Positions 12,400 through 23,667 of a DNA stretch of 64,000 nucleotides are shown one piece after another. Below the pieces are notes generated by a model that was given only the letters and a program-made list of their open reading frames with translations, did no database searches and was not told where the DNA came from. The translations under genes and the position numbers were made by a program. Every line of letters starts with the position of its first letter. Position 1 is the stretch's first letter. Origin of the DNA: Amaurobius ferox (Eukaryota; Arthropoda; Arachnida; Araneae; Amaurobiidae); assembly GCA_951213105.1 (NCBI GenBank), contig OX578147.1, positions 126,127,822 to 126,191,821 of the forward strand, in the 5' to 3' direction.

Positions 12400-12835
12400 A
12401 ATAATTTCAATATTTTAATATTTTTTAACTTTTTTTTATCGAAAAACTTTAAAAAGTAGCTCTCCGAGCGAGTATATTTCCCTCTTCCTAACTCTCACTC
12501 AAAATATATAATAAACTATGAAAGATAGATATAGAAAATTTAGTACTAAAATCTATATTTATTATTAGGAAAAGCTCTCATAGTTTGAGTAATCTTCTTG
12601 TCAAGTTGAAAAAAATTGGAAAATTTTACCTTTCTCAAGTTTTTAAGACTTATATCTTAAAAACTGAAAGTGATAGCTATAAACAGTAGATAAAAATTGG
12701 TAGCACCTTGAAAGCCCCATAAGTGTATATAATCAGATTTTGAATAGAGTTATTTCTTTTTTAGATATTACAGTTAAGTTCAGGTTTATTTTACAAAATG
12801 CTATTTGCGCAAAACCATTTCGGCTCCATCAGACT
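12400..12835 (-). repeat. Dispersed AT-rich repeat (family with 25240-26060 and 51925-52490)
   Basis: Reverse-complemented, this runs GGAGCCGAAATGGTTTTGC through TCAACTTGACAAG, ACTTGAAAAA-type blocks and CGGAGAGCTAC. The same blocks in the same order occur at 51925-52490 and, twice in tandem, at 25240-26060. It has no coding capacity that I recognise. Confidence 0.65.
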
Positions 12836-13094
12836 GGAACCACCACCGATTTTTTACTGAGAAGAAGGAAAATGTGATGGTCAGTGGCCAGATGTCTTAA
12901 TAATGCGTTGAGTGGTACAGTGTCATCAATTTTTTTGGACACATTATGGCTAAATTCATACAGAAAAGAAAGTCTAGATTCATACAAAAAAAAATGGCTA
13001 GATTAGCAACTTATATACTTTACTCAATATTTTGAGTTTTAATTCTGAAATTAAACTGTAAGTGCCGTATACCGTAGACTACCTAGCGAATTAC

Positions 13095-13453
13095 TGCATG
13101 AATTTTTGTTTTACTGAAATTGTTCAAAAATTTCTGCATGAATTTTTGTTTTACTGAAATTGTTCAAAAATCCCTGCATGAATTTCTGTTTCACTGAAAT
13201 TGTTCAAAAATCCATGTATGATTTTTTTTTTATTGAAATTGTTCAAAAATCCATGCATGAATTTTTTTTTTACTTAAATTGTTCAAAAATCCCTGCATGA
13301 AGTTTTGTTTTACTCAAATCGTTCAAAAATCCCTTCATGTAGTTTTGTCTCACTGAAATCGTTCAAAAATCCCTACATGAAGTTTTGTTGTACTGAAATC
13401 GGTCAAAAATATATTCATGAATTTTTGTTTTAATGAAATTGTTCACAATCAGC
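13095..13453. repeat. 40-bp minisatellite, about 9 units
   Basis: The unit TGCATGAATTTTTGTTTTAC + TGAAATTGTTCAAAAATCCC recurs nine times with a constant 40-bp period. Variants accumulate toward the right end (CAAATCGTTC replaces GAAATTGTTC). Confidence 0.95.
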
Positions 13454-14587
13454 ACTGTTTTTTTTTCATTGTAATTTATTATTTGTGAGCCATTACATTA
13501 GGCAGGAATTTAAACTTTATTGCTTTTGTTATTAGATTTCCATTTTAACATTTCACAAGAGGAGCAAATATTGCAATAAAAATAATAATAATAAGAGAAT
13601 AGTTATAATATAGACCCAGAATCATGTAGAACTAAATTCATATATCTAAAATAAAAATTTTGAAGGATGTTTCCAGTGACATATACTGGCTATACAAAAC
13701 CGGCGACTAATTCTAAATTTTTTAATTTTAAAATTTCAAAAAGTAAAAAAAATGTTTAAGTTTTTTAAGCGAGTAGTCATATTATACGTATTTTTCCTCT
13801 AGAAAGCGAAGAAATATAATTTCAAGTGTTTAAAATTGACCGTTCTTTAGAAAATCGCAATTGGAAATGGAACTAAAATAGAATGCACGTGCATTTCTAT
13901 CATTTGACTGCCAGATAGGCCGGGCTAAACGCATGTAAGCTGCAAGATTGTTTGGAGGAGTAAAAATACCCTTTCTCCCTTCACAATTTAATTTCCATTT
14001 TTCCCCCAGAATTGTTTTGTTTCCGCAAACATAATGTTTATTGTCGAAGGACTCCATTTATAAAAAGGTAATTAGCAAATTTGATTTAGTAAATCGCTAA
14101 ATTATAGATGTTTTGATACAAAAATGTTCTATGTGAATCCTAAATGCAACTTTTAATTAGTTGAAAATGTAAAATTTAATGAATGGTATACTTATTTTCA
14201 TACTTGCTGTCCTTGATTTTTATATTCTATTTAAATTGAGTTCACAGTCTTTTGCGTTTCTCCCGCATATAATGTTTTTGAATCGGTTTTACAGAGAAAC
14301 GCAAAACCAGGGTTCCACTGTAATAAGAGAATTGCAAAATGTCATTTATTTAATTTAGTGCAATTCAGTTATTATATTTTCTTTAATCGTAACCTTGTTA
14401 AAATATACTGCATGAAACCTCTCATTTACTAAATTTGGTCCCTTGTTTTATACATCCCCAAATGATTGTATCGCGTTTCGCCACTGGCAAAAATACTTAC
14501 TATATGTACTATAACTTTCTAAGATATTGTATTCACAAATTCTTTATTTATGCATAAATGTAGTGTACGGAAATACCACAAATATGA
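13454..14587. other. AT-rich sequence upstream of the channel exons, nothing recognised
   Basis: A first coding exon for the channel gene could lie here or further left, but no candidate with a signature was found. A perfect short palindrome (AATGCACGTGCATT) sits near 13882. Confidence 0.4.
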
Positions 14588-14610
14588 ATGAAGCAAAACT
14601 TTCTTTTTAG

Positions 14611-14827
14611 CCGCAAACGTCGGCGCAACGCCCAACTAAGTCTCTTAGCAGACTTCTTGGCCAATAGAATATCAGCAGCAGGTATGTCCCATGTCGTCAA
14701 GGCCCCTTCACCTTTTCGGAGAACATTCTGGATCATCATCATCATTCTGACTGCTATGGCTATGGCCGTCATGACATACAGAGTTCTTCAAGAATATCTC
14801 CGATACCCAACAATTCTGAGATCTAAG
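14611..14827 (+). CDS. DEG/ENaC sodium channel, exon 1 seen (N-terminus and TM1)
   Basis: This exon encodes the cytoplasmic N-terminal end and first membrane helix of a degenerin/epithelial sodium channel subunit, which forms trimeric cation channels in the plasma membrane. The helix is the stretch FWIIIIILTAMAMAVMTYRV, preceded by FRR. The motif before it reads ANRISAAGMSHVV; in most relatives an HG pair sits here and affects gating, and here His is replaced by Ala. The donor AAG|gtaagt is strong, in phase 0. The left border is either an acceptor (CTTTCTTTTTAG|CC) needing an upstream exon, or the frame continues up to an ATG at 14588. The ATG has T at -3, a poor start context, so I slightly prefer the acceptor. 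Confidence 0.88.
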
Positions 14828-14861
14828 GTAAGTATCTCCATTTTTAAGAATAATAGTATAT

Positions 14862-15882
14862 TGTTGGGAATACGTAATGTTCTGTTTGTCGCGTCCTCTT
14901 CCGTCTGTCTCGAAAGCCAAGCGAAGAAAATACGGTTCATGATGTCAGCATGACGTGGGGATGACGTGAACGCATGGTTTCCAAGATTTCATTCCAAGAC
15001 ATTTGGCAGCTATCGGAAGATTCCAGAAACTTCTCGATAGAACTATTATTCTCTGAGATAGAGATTTCCAGAAGTTTCTATGCAGAAACTATGAAAAGGA
15101 CTCACCCCTCTGTTGTAGGGGAGTTGACGAATGGACGTGACACGAGCTACTTTGGATTATTTTTTGTCAATGTTTTGAGAATAGTAACTGCTATTTTGTG
15201 AAAATATTTTCGTCAGTATTTTGAGAATAATACAGGGTAATCCAAAAGTCCTGGACACATTTTAAAATTGAATATAAACTCTAGTAATTGCCGTACGATT
15301 GTGAGGTTCGGACTACAATGCTTTCCACTTTGAAAAGTTTTGGTTAAGCAAATAAAAAAATTTATGCCAAACTTTGTCCATAGATGGCGCTGTACCTTAA
15401 AAATACCAAAAAAAAGCATTAAAAACTCAAGACGAGTAGTTACAGAACATTTTTTTTTTATCCACTACCATATTTCAATATGTGCGCCCTTTGTAGCTCG
15501 AACCACATTCAAACGGTATTCCATTTCCAACGCAGATATACAAACATTTGAATAAGTAGCGCCATATATGGTCAAAGTTTGGAACAAAATTTTTAATTTG
15601 CTTGACCAAAACTTTTCAACGTGAAAAGCATTTTAGTCCAAACCTCACTATCGTACAGCAATTACTTGAGTTTATATTCAATTTTAAAATGTGTCAAGGA
15701 CTTTTGGATCACCCTGTATCGCTTATTCTGTGAAATTAGTGAAGCATTTAAGTGCTTGTTGATTGTATATTGTTCCTGTTTACTTTGTGCTTGTGAATAA
15801 ACGTAGGTTATCCAGTAACTTGGACTCGTTCTTGTATCCTGTGTATACGCCCACGATTATAGAGAGGATACGTTTCGTAACA
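14862..15882 (+). mobile_element. Gypsy-type solo LTR, interrupted by a MITE, ATAT target duplication
   Basis: The LTR starts TGTTGGGAATACG and ends TTCGTAACA, with ATAT on both sides (14858-14861 and 15883-15886). Without the 15233-15716 insert it is about 535 bp, close to the 584-bp copy at 18019. It carries TGACGT half-sites near 14941-14970 and AATAAA near 15798. It begins only 34 bp after the exon 1 donor, in sense orientation with the gene. Confidence 0.88.
15233..15716. mobile_element. Tc1/mariner-type MITE with long inverted ends, TA duplication
   Basis: A 484-bp element begins CAGGGTAATCCAAAAGTCC and ends with the inverted form GGACTTTTGGATCACCCTG. TA flanks it at 15231-15232 and 15717-15718. 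The inverted ends extend beyond 100 bp (TTTTAAAATTGAATATAAAC and its complement). No transposase frame is present. It sits inside the solo LTR, so it is younger than the LTR. Confidence 0.9.
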
Positions 15883-16651
15883 ATATACTTAAGCAGGATT
15901 TAGAGTGGGTATTAGGGCCTATAGGGAAGTTTTCTAACCAACCGACACTTTGAGAGTCACACCTTTTCTGGTCTATCTTCATTAGATTTTAAATTAAATA
16001 GCCTTTTTTTACTTTGAGCAGCTTTATTACGAGAAGTTTCGAGTTGCTACTGGAAAATAAAATCAAGTATTCACCTTCGCTCTTTCTTTTGAATCGATCG
16101 ATACCTGTGCCAGAATATAGCTGGGGATTAATTGCTTTGATAAATGAAATTAATAACTGCGCTTGAATAATTTTTTTTCATCAAATTTTATAGATTGAGC
16201 CTTTAAATTTCCTTTGGTTGAAAGACAATTAATACGTTTCAGTTTTTTCTCAAGGATGTTTCTTTCATTAATGTTTCCAGGCTTCTTTATTCGTGTTCAT
16301 TAATTGCTTCATAGAAAACATAATTTAGTAACTCGAAATATATTTAGTAACTCGAAATATATGTTAATTACGAAATTTTTCGTAGAGTTATACTTTATTT
16401 TTATTTTAGAAAATTTAGAAATTCTAATATGAGTTTAGTTTTATAAGTGTGCATTAAATATCATGCGGTTTAAAGTTTTATATCCAAAAATTGTAAAATA
16501 AAAATCCCAAAGACTATTTTGTCTACGTGAGGCAACAATGTTTCCATCAAAGTTTTTGCTAAAGTTGCTATATTTTGTCCATAATGTTCCTTGAAGTGTA
16601 CCCTAAAATACTTGTGAATTGTACTTTAGGTGCAGCGATTACCATCAACCG

Positions 16652-16676
16652 GTTTCGTGCTTTTTTGCACTCGTCA
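16652..16676 (-). ncRNA. Possible degenerate hammerhead-ribozyme core
   Basis: On the minus strand this reads TTGACGA, then a GTGC stem, an A6 loop, the GCAC stem, then GAAAC. That is the order of the hammerhead core CUGANGA - stem II - GAAA, except that the first C is U. Penelope-like retroelements carry hammerheads in this compact form. The changed C would be expected to block cleavage, so I call it a relic. Confidence 0.4.
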
Positions 16677-17052
16677 ACACCGAATAACCGATATGCTTAC
16701 AGTCAGGCACAAAGCTTGCTACGTACATGATTTAACAAACTTCTAAGTAAACCAACGGAGTATCATGTCAAGATGCCAACTCGCTTCAAATTTGAAAAAG
16801 ATTGAGATTACAAGAATGCAATTTTCCAGTACAGCCGGTTCTTTGACTCTTACAGAAGATGTTTGTAAAATTGTTGTACATGTCACATTTTCCTTCTGTC
16901 ATTGCAATTGACTACTCCGGTGCTGATATGCTTTTGAGAACAGGTACGGTGCATTGATTCTAGTTTTCCACACTGGTAGCATGATTTCAAACATTAGAAC
17001 GTCTCTCATTGGCGAATTTTGTGACTAATATTTTTTGGACTTATTTCTACAG

Positions 17053-17192
17053 GCCACAGCTGTCAAGGAGTTGGAATTTCCAGCTGTTACAGTGTGTGGT
17101 TTGACGCCTATACCAAAATTGTATGCAAAAGAAGCCGGATTGTTCTACCTGCAGGAAATGGAGGCTATTTTGGATAATCTGCCTACATACAA
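17053..17192 (+). CDS. DEG/ENaC sodium channel, exon 2
   Basis: The exon encodes the start of the extracellular domain just after TM1. Its FPAVTVC is the family signature (usually FPAVTIC) at the first palm strand, with the conserved cysteine that forms the first disulfide. Borders are CTACAG|GCC (phase 0) and TACAA|gtaaag (phase 2), matching exons 1 and 3. The sequence after the signature (TPIPKLYAKEAG, then YLQEMEAILDNLPTYK) is more divergent, as is usual in this part. Confidence 0.93.
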
Positions 17193-17827
17193 GTAAAGAT
17201 TTTTTTCTTATACTTTAATTCCTTTATTAATATACATTCAAAATTCTAAAGTTGTCAAAGCCTGTTTTTCCATACATGCACAATAACCTTATAGTATTCA
17301 AATATTGTAGACTTAGGGATGTTTTGTTTCAACAGCATGACTTGATTTTTGAACCCAGGAAATGGAATTTAGCTCAGCATATTACTAGTTATTCTGAGCA
17401 GTTCTGTATCTTGCCGTTTTCATGGAATGAATTGTTTCTAGCTCAGAAAAGCTAAAAAGAGAATATCTACGAAAATATCAAACTTCAAGACGTAAAAAAA
17501 ATAGTTTATGAAAACCGAGATAGAAATGTTAAACCAATCTGTTTGAAGCCCACAATCTAACCCAATAAAGCACTTCAGCGCAAACTGCAGCGTGGCCAAT
17601 TTTCTCCTCTAGCAGTTGCTTTGGGATGACATCCGTGGAAAGCTCAAAATAAGAAACGCATTTTGTTCCAGAGGTTGTTCTTTGATGTTTCAGTATGAAC
17701 TCTAAGTGGCTAGTCTAACATTTCTATATTGATTTCCACAAACCACTCCTATACACATTGTGGAGTTAGTCAAGGAACACTTCTGTAAGGAAAACTTGAG
17801 CAACGTATATAAGCGCAAATAACACTA

Positions 17828-17913
17828 TAATGCAGCATACAGCTGTTTCGAGAATCCGCTGGATCGCCTTCGTCATCCTCAGCATATCCTCGAAACAGCT
17901 GTATGCTGCATTA
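17828..17913. repeat. Perfect 25-bp inverted repeat with 36-bp loop
   Basis: The arms 17828-17852 and 17889-17913 are perfect complements (starting TAATGCAGCATACAGCTG). On the minus strand 17845-17882 reads CTGAGGA, a stem-rich middle, then GAAAC. This resembles the CTGA..GA..GAAAC pattern of Penelope-type 3' repeats, but the structural fit is weaker than at 16652. Confidence 0.8.
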
Positions 17914-18018
17914 CTATTGCGTTATCAAGTTTACCTTATCCTTTGAACAAAGCATATTTTACTTTTTGAACTCTTCTTGTGTTAGAAATGATCCACTCCA
18001 TTAAAAATGGCACAATAT

Positions 18019-18602
18019 TGTTGCGAACGCGCAATGTTCTGTTTGGCACCTCCTTTTTCGTCTGTCTCGAAGGTCATGCAAAGAAAATACGGTGCATGAC
18101 GTCAGCATGCCGTGGGGATGACGTGAGCTCAGAGTTGCCAGAATTTCCCTGTTAGAAAAAGGGTTGACAGATTTGGCAATTTATCGCCAATTTGGCGACT
18201 TTTGGCGACTTTCGGAATGTTCCAGAAACTTTTCGATAGAACTATTATTCTTTGAGATATAGATATTTACAGAAGTCTCTATGGGAAGACTATAAGAGGA
18301 CTCACCCCTCCATTGCAAAGGAATTAATTGATGAATGAACGTGACACGAGCTACGTTGGACTGAGATTTTTGTCAATGTTTTGAGAATAGTAGCAGCTGT
18401 TTTGTGAAATCACTTTCGTCAACATTCTGTGAATAATATCAGATATTCTGTGAAATGAGTGAAGGAGCATTTAGTGCTGATTGATTGCATTTTGTTCCTG
18501 TTTACCTTGTGCTTGTGAATAAGCGTAAGTTATCCAGAAACTTGGACTCGTTTTTGTATCCTGCGTATACATCCACGATTCTATAGGATATGCTTCGTAA
18601 CA
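18019..18602 (+). mobile_element. Gypsy-type solo LTR, complete, 584 bp, ATAT target duplication
   Basis: It starts TGTTGCGAACGCGC and ends CTTCGTAACA, an imperfect inverted pair, and is flanked by ATAT at 18015-18018 and 18603-18606. ATAT-like 4-bp targets are common for Gypsy-group insertions. It contains a CRE palindrome, an AGATTTGGCAATTTATCGCC block, a TATAAGAGGACTCACC promoter-like segment, and GTGAATAAGC near its 3' end. It lies in sense orientation within intron 2 and has no internal coding region, consistent with LTR-LTR recombination. Confidence 0.92.
18097..18126 (+). promoter_or_regulatory. CRE-like cluster in the LTR
   Basis: TGACGTCA at 18097-18104 is a full cAMP-response/ATF palindrome, and TGACGTGA at 18119-18126 is a second near match. 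The same pair, more or less mutated, occurs in the LTRs at 14862 and 19070. That conservation suggests it is part of the element's own enhancer. Host binding is inferred only. Confidence 0.55.
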
Positions 18603-19069
18603 ATATGAACAAGACAGAGTGCGGGTATGGACACGATATCCAACGCACAAATGAAGGGATTCAAAAGAAAACTACGATTATTATAATTTGGTAATACGGA
18701 GATTCGTTTTGAGAGGAGTTAAATATTTGATAGATCCCCCTCCCCCTCCCATATTCGAGCTTTTTCTCTTAATATCAAAAACATTATTTGACAATGTTAA
18801 ATAAATAATCATTTTATATGTAACTTTTCTCTAGTAAGAATGATCGGAGCTGTTTACCGCAATTTTCACTCTAAAACTTTTTATGGTTTTATAGCAACTG
18901 GTAAAAACAAATGCCACACTATTGTAGAATGAAGTATATTCTAAGTGGCATGATATTTTAATTTTAAAGCAACATTTAGTTAAGAAAGTGGTGGAGCGTT
19001 TTTCTTTGCATGTGCAAACCATGGCACGTAACCATGGCACGTAATAATAGCTGTAGCAGACAATAATAG

Positions 19070-19390
19070 TATTGCGAACTCGCAATATTCCATTTGGCCC
19101 CTGCTCTTTCGTCTGTATTGAAGGCCAGGCGAAGAAAATACAGTGCATGACGTCGGCATGAAGTGGGAATGACGTGAGCCCTGAGTTTTCAGGATTTCCC
19201 AGTTTTAGGACGGGTTTCCAGATTTGGCGATTTATCGCCAATTTGGCGACATTCATTTCTTTGAAATATAGAGATTTCCAGAACTTTCTATGGAAAGACT
19301 ATGAAAAGGACTAACCCATCCGTTGGAGGGGAGTTGACTACTGGACGTGACACGAGCTACATTACACTTGAGAATAGTAACGGCTGTTTT
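19070..19390 (+). mobile_element. Gypsy-type LTR, 3'-truncated
   Basis: It starts TATTGCGAACTCGC and follows the 18019 LTR through the TGACGTC, AGATTTGGCGATTTATCGCC and GACGTGACACGAGCTAC blocks. It is then cut at 19390, exactly where a SINE tail begins. The remaining third of the LTR is absent. Confidence 0.85.
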
Positions 19391-19480
19391 GTTGTTGCTG
19401 TTGTTGAGACCCAGATCGTCCGACCTACCAGAAAAGTGTAAGGTTACTATTTGGACGGCCGGGAAGTGCCACTCAATTTT
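19391..19480 (-). mobile_element. tRNA-derived SINE, copy 2, tail fragment
   Basis: On the minus strand only the last 90 bp of the SINE is present: CACTTCCCGGCCGTCC, the tail hairpin, GACGATCTGGGTCTCAAC and an (AAC)n-like end. It was inserted as a 5'-truncated copy or cut later. No target duplication was found. Confidence 0.8.
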
Positions 19481-19761
19481 ATTATTATTATATACCTACA
19501 AAAGACAATTAAATATTATTATTCGTAGGTTTATTTATTTAAACTTTCAAAAAGTAAACACCAAATTGTAAGACTAAAAATGAATAATCAAATAGTTTTA
19601 GTGCTTGTATTATAAGTTATACACAAATAAAAATTTAAATGCAGTATAATTTTTTTCATTATATAGATAGGGGTTTACTGCGTTTGGAGAATGTTTCCAA
19701 GCTCATAAAAATGATTACTTTATTCATTTTATTATATTTATTTATTTTCATTACATTTTAG

Positions 19762-20084
19762 TGTTTCATTAGAAGACAAGACGCGCTGCTTGAAGGATCC
19801 CTTATGTTACTGGTCATGGTTTGACGATGTCTGCCTTTGCCACGAGAACCCTTGCCAAACGCTCTACTGCTTTCCGGACATCGACAATTCGGACGACAAG
19901 TGCGCCTGTTCCATGCTCATGTGTCTCTGGAACGGATCTTCTGAAGCTTGCAAGACGAATATAGATTCCAATGGCACAACATGGTGCATCTGCACATCTA
20001 ACTTTACATATGCGTTGTCGAATATGAAGGAACACAAAATGCCTTCTTGCACCGATGAGTCTGAAAAACCCTGCGACATGCACA
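19762..20084 (+). CDS. DEG/ENaC sodium channel, exon 3 (cysteine-rich finger region)
   Basis: The exon adds 108 residues of extracellular domain. It is extremely cysteine-rich, with 14 cysteines between the start (TRCLKDPLCYW) and the end (PSCTDESEKPCDMH), including VCLCHENPC and KCACSMLMC. Degenerins carry extra cysteine-rich extracellular segments in this area, while vertebrate ENaC/ASIC fingers have fewer. The segment could shape ligand or matrix contact, but that is inference. Borders are ACATTTTAG|TG (phase 2) and CACA|gtaagt (phase 1), consistent with exons 2 and 4. The sequence has several potential N-glycosylation sites (NVS, NGS, NGT, NFT). Confidence 0.92.
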
Positions 20085-20139
20085 GTAAGTTGATTTCTAT
20101 AATTATCAACAAACCTCTAAACTCCGCTCACTGTGCTTA

Positions 20140-20650
20140 GGGGATGTGCAAACCTAGGTATTGTCCTCCGGGTATTTCCGTCACGGTTCATGAACTGGGC
20201 CCTTCCATGTTGCGGGGAGGAACTGTGCCTTTGGAACCTGTTTCCAGACCCCTCGGGGACTGGGGTCGAGACTTGGCGGATTGTCTTTCTTTACCTGTGC
20301 CATGAGTGATTTGGCTGACCTCGTTCCTCTGGTCTGGTTTCTTTGGGTGGCGGATATCACCCCCACTTCCGTCCTGTCCCTGGCGTAAACCTATAGATCG
20401 CCACAGGAGATGAGAGTTAACCTGCACTTTCTGGTTTGGCTCGTCACCCCCGGTAGAAAAGACCGAACTACTTTCCCCCTCTGTACCTCGAAACGTATGA
20501 GCTGTAGGCCCAATTCTGGCCTTCGAATCCGAATTCCTCCGTCTCAACTTTTCTGGAAAGTTCTCCCCTACTCTCCCCCCACACAAAGAAGTATCATATG
20601 TGCAGTGCAGTACGTGGGCTCGCGCGTGTGGATGCATAACGGTCTTTTTA
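20140..20650. repeat. GC-rich block, unclassified repeat suspected
   Basis: This block is much richer in G+C than the surrounding intron. It is open on the minus strand for about 150 codons (20188-20637), with a low-complexity, Arg/Gly/Pro-rich translation and no domain I know. Its composition suggests inserted mobile DNA. I could not assign ends or a family. Confidence 0.4.
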
Positions 20651-21204
20651 TCGTATTTTTGAATGTCTTATATGTTAGTTCATGATTTAATAAACATTTT
20701 GACCAGCATACCTTCGACTACATACCTTATAACATTGGATTACTAATTACCTTATTACCGTAATGTGAAAAACTGAAAATGCTATTTAGAAGTAAGTGCT
20801 TACCATTTTTTGCTTATTATCATGTCATTTAAAATTACATAGAATTTTAAATATATGGCAATCAAATTATTGCTATTCAATTAACGCTAACTGGATTCTA
20901 AATTGTTTTGTTGCTAATTATAACGTCAACAAACCTTTTAGAGTTTTCTTAGTTTGTTTTAAAATTTTATTGTTGTCATATTAATTAAGAAAACTGCCCA
21001 GGTACTTGTAAAATTAAGCTTTGCTAAGTAATTGTAAAGTATTTAAAATCATTCAATGTTTAAAATGTATATTTTATCTAGTTAGCTTGTGTCATTCATT
21101 GCATTTACCTAGTGTACTTAATGTTGTCATAAATTATACAGTTTCCTGCAAATATTTTAGAATTACTTTAATAATGTTGTTAGTTGTGTAATATTTTATA
21201 ATAG

Positions 21205-21806
21205 ACTAGCAGTATGTCCGTTCTTCATACTGACCATATAATACAAGAAATGACATTCTTACTCAAAACATTCTATTAAAATATGTCATTTAATTCTCCT
21301 TTCTGTGTTTTCTATACAAAATTATCTTCAAGCAGATCTAAATAAAACATCCTCGTTTGAAAACAAATTATAAAATATATATGAAATTGGATCAATATAA
21401 ACTAAAGTAAAAGCGCTAAAATTGTATAAAAATGGTTATAAAATTTTGTTTTATATTGATTTCTTTATTATTTAAATCTTAAAAAATTTAATAATCGTCT
21501 GCCTAATAACCACATTTGATTTAATTGCGTTGCTAAGCATCGTGATATAATTTTCTTAATAAATTTGTGGGAAATATATCATCTGCATAATTCTATTTTT
21601 ATGGAAGGTTTAATTGTGGGATTTTTATTCATATCTCGACAATCCCTGGTCCTAGAAACTCGAAACATGGACTAAATTTTAAGTAGGGCTATTTCAAAGC
21701 TACCCACAGAATGTTCATGAAATTCGATGCAGCAGTTCTACCGTAATGATGAGATAGATAAACACACAGACAGATACATGTATTTTCAATTTTATTTATA
21801 TAGATA
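21205..21806. repeat. Suspected non-LTR/RTE-like interspersed repeat
   Basis: It starts TAGACTAGCAGTATGTCCG and ends with AAACACACAGACAGATACAT followed by TTTATTTATATAGATA. That layout (an odd opening, a run of ACAGACAG, then a TATATAGAT end) is common in arthropod interspersed repeats. There is no coding capacity. Confidence 0.35.
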
Positions 21807-23667
21807 AAAAAATGTCATTCTCTTTTTAAGATATTGTCAATAGTAAGAAATCGTAGCAATAAAAATGCTACATTAAAGTTATGAAAGTAAAATAATGTAA
21901 AATGGAATATTTAACACATCAAATAACATATTTTAACTGTTTGATAAGTAAGTAATTGCATATAAAAGATATAGTATCTTAATATATTGCACGTATATTT
22001 TTTACTATTTGTTATGGCATGCTGAAATTTTAGAAGAATAGGTTAGGAAGTCATTCGTGTTTAGGTTGGGCACATTTTATTTTTTATGTAGCGAGTTATT
22101 ATGTTATTGAAAATTGTTAAAATAACTTGGAAAAAAGCAAAGTAACTAACTTACAATTTCAAGTTACCATTGTATATTTCATTATATTATAGTTAATGTT
22201 ATTTTAATATCACAAAGCAAATTTAATCTTTCTTACATTTTCACTTCAATGGAATTGTAAATGAAATATTAATACCAAAAAGTTTTATTATACAGCTTTA
22301 TTAAACTTTCAAAGCCCCTGAGGTATTTCAAACTCTATAATTAAGCAAAATTGTTTACAATTTGTTAATGTCTGGTAGTAAAAAAGGGAATATAAGATGT
22401 GCTATATTAGAAAACCTGAACTTCTGCAATTTATAGTGCATAGGTTAATGAATGACATTCAACTAGTATTTTATCTTAATTCTAAATCATTTTACAATTT
22501 ATAACAACAACAAAAAATGAATAAAATAAAATGAAATAAAAATAAATAAACACGTAAGCATATTAAAAGTTAAATTCTGAGTTTTTTTAATGATTATCTT
22601 ATGATATTTAAAGATATAGTATTCAGTAATCATTTTAGTTTCTGCATACTTTATCTGTAAGTACGCATACTTTAGCTGAATGTACTGAAGGATTATTCAA
22701 ATAAAATGCCTGATTAAGCAATAAATATACAGGGTTCTTTTTCAAACTCTTATTAAAACACTAACTGAATGGAATCCTTTCATCTTTGCTCCTACAGTGA
22801 ATGAGTCATTATAAATATTTTATTTTAAGGAAATGTACAGCAATATTAATATTTTAAATCACCCATTTTAATGAACATTATCGAAAATACTTCCGAATTT
22901 CATGAATATTATTCCCTGATGAATATTATTCCCTGAGAGAAATATTAAATATTTAGTAGTGGTATGAAATTTCACCCAACACGTAATCCGATTTTTGTAT
23001 AAAAAATTTCTTTATGATATTTTTTTATAAATTACTTTGTTTTAAGGATAATTTAATTTAACTGAATTTGTGGCTATATTGATGATCAATTTACTTACAT
23101 ATTTAGTTTAAAAATATTTAAAAATTAAGAAAGTTTTGTATTATTGCGAAGTTCACCGTTACATTACGTTATTACGGTTAATAAATGCTAATTATTAACT
23201 GTGTTTTTGGTGAGCCCCTCCTTCCAGACTGCTAAGCCAGCCTTGAATGTCACTTCAGCCCCTCTTGACTTCCCTCTCTGACTACGGCCCTGCAAATCAC
23301 ATATAGCCCTTTTAAGTCGTTATTTTGTTTTAATGGCTATGACTAAACCGGTTACATGCAATTTAATTAGGAAGGTTAGGTTCCTTTGGCACAGAACCCA
23401 GTTTTTTTTAAAAAAAATTGCTGTTTTGTGAAATTTCAATACTTTTTGTATTTTCGACATGATTACGCAACAATGATATAACCGGCTTTGCGAATTTTAC
23501 TGCACCGCCAAGCACCATTTATTCGTGGCTTTTTATCCATTCTTAAAATTCTAAATTTTATCTTCAAGCTTAAAACAAAAGTATGAACCACTCACCAGAA
23601 TACACAAAATATAAGCCATCATTCGGTAGTTAAACCTGCAAGTTTGCCAACTTTGTAGGAAAAACAA

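Larger units (their letters stand above)
14828..17052 (+). other. Intron 1 of the channel gene
   Basis: This 2.2-kb intron has GTAAGT and TTCTACAG borders. It holds an LTR with a nested MITE (14862-15882) and a possible Penelope-type ribozyme relic near 16652. The remaining DNA (15890-16640) is AT-rich with nothing recognised. Confidence 0.85.
17193..19761 (+). other. Intron 2 of the channel gene
   Basis: This 2.6-kb intron contains a palindrome (17828-17913), a complete solo LTR (18019-18602), a truncated LTR (19070-19390) and a SINE fragment (19391-19480). Stretches 17200-17820 and 18610-19060 show nothing recognisable. Confidence 0.85.

Noticed and set aside
14588..14610. ATG at 14588 as the certain start of the channel protein
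   Set aside because: The frame is open, but the context is poor and a good pyrimidine-AG acceptor ends at 14610. Either reading is possible, so the exon is reported from 14611 and the alternative is noted.
20188..20637. 149-codon minus-strand frame as a gene
   Set aside because: Low-complexity, GC-driven open frame inside a suspected repeat; no domain, start context or splice structure supports it.
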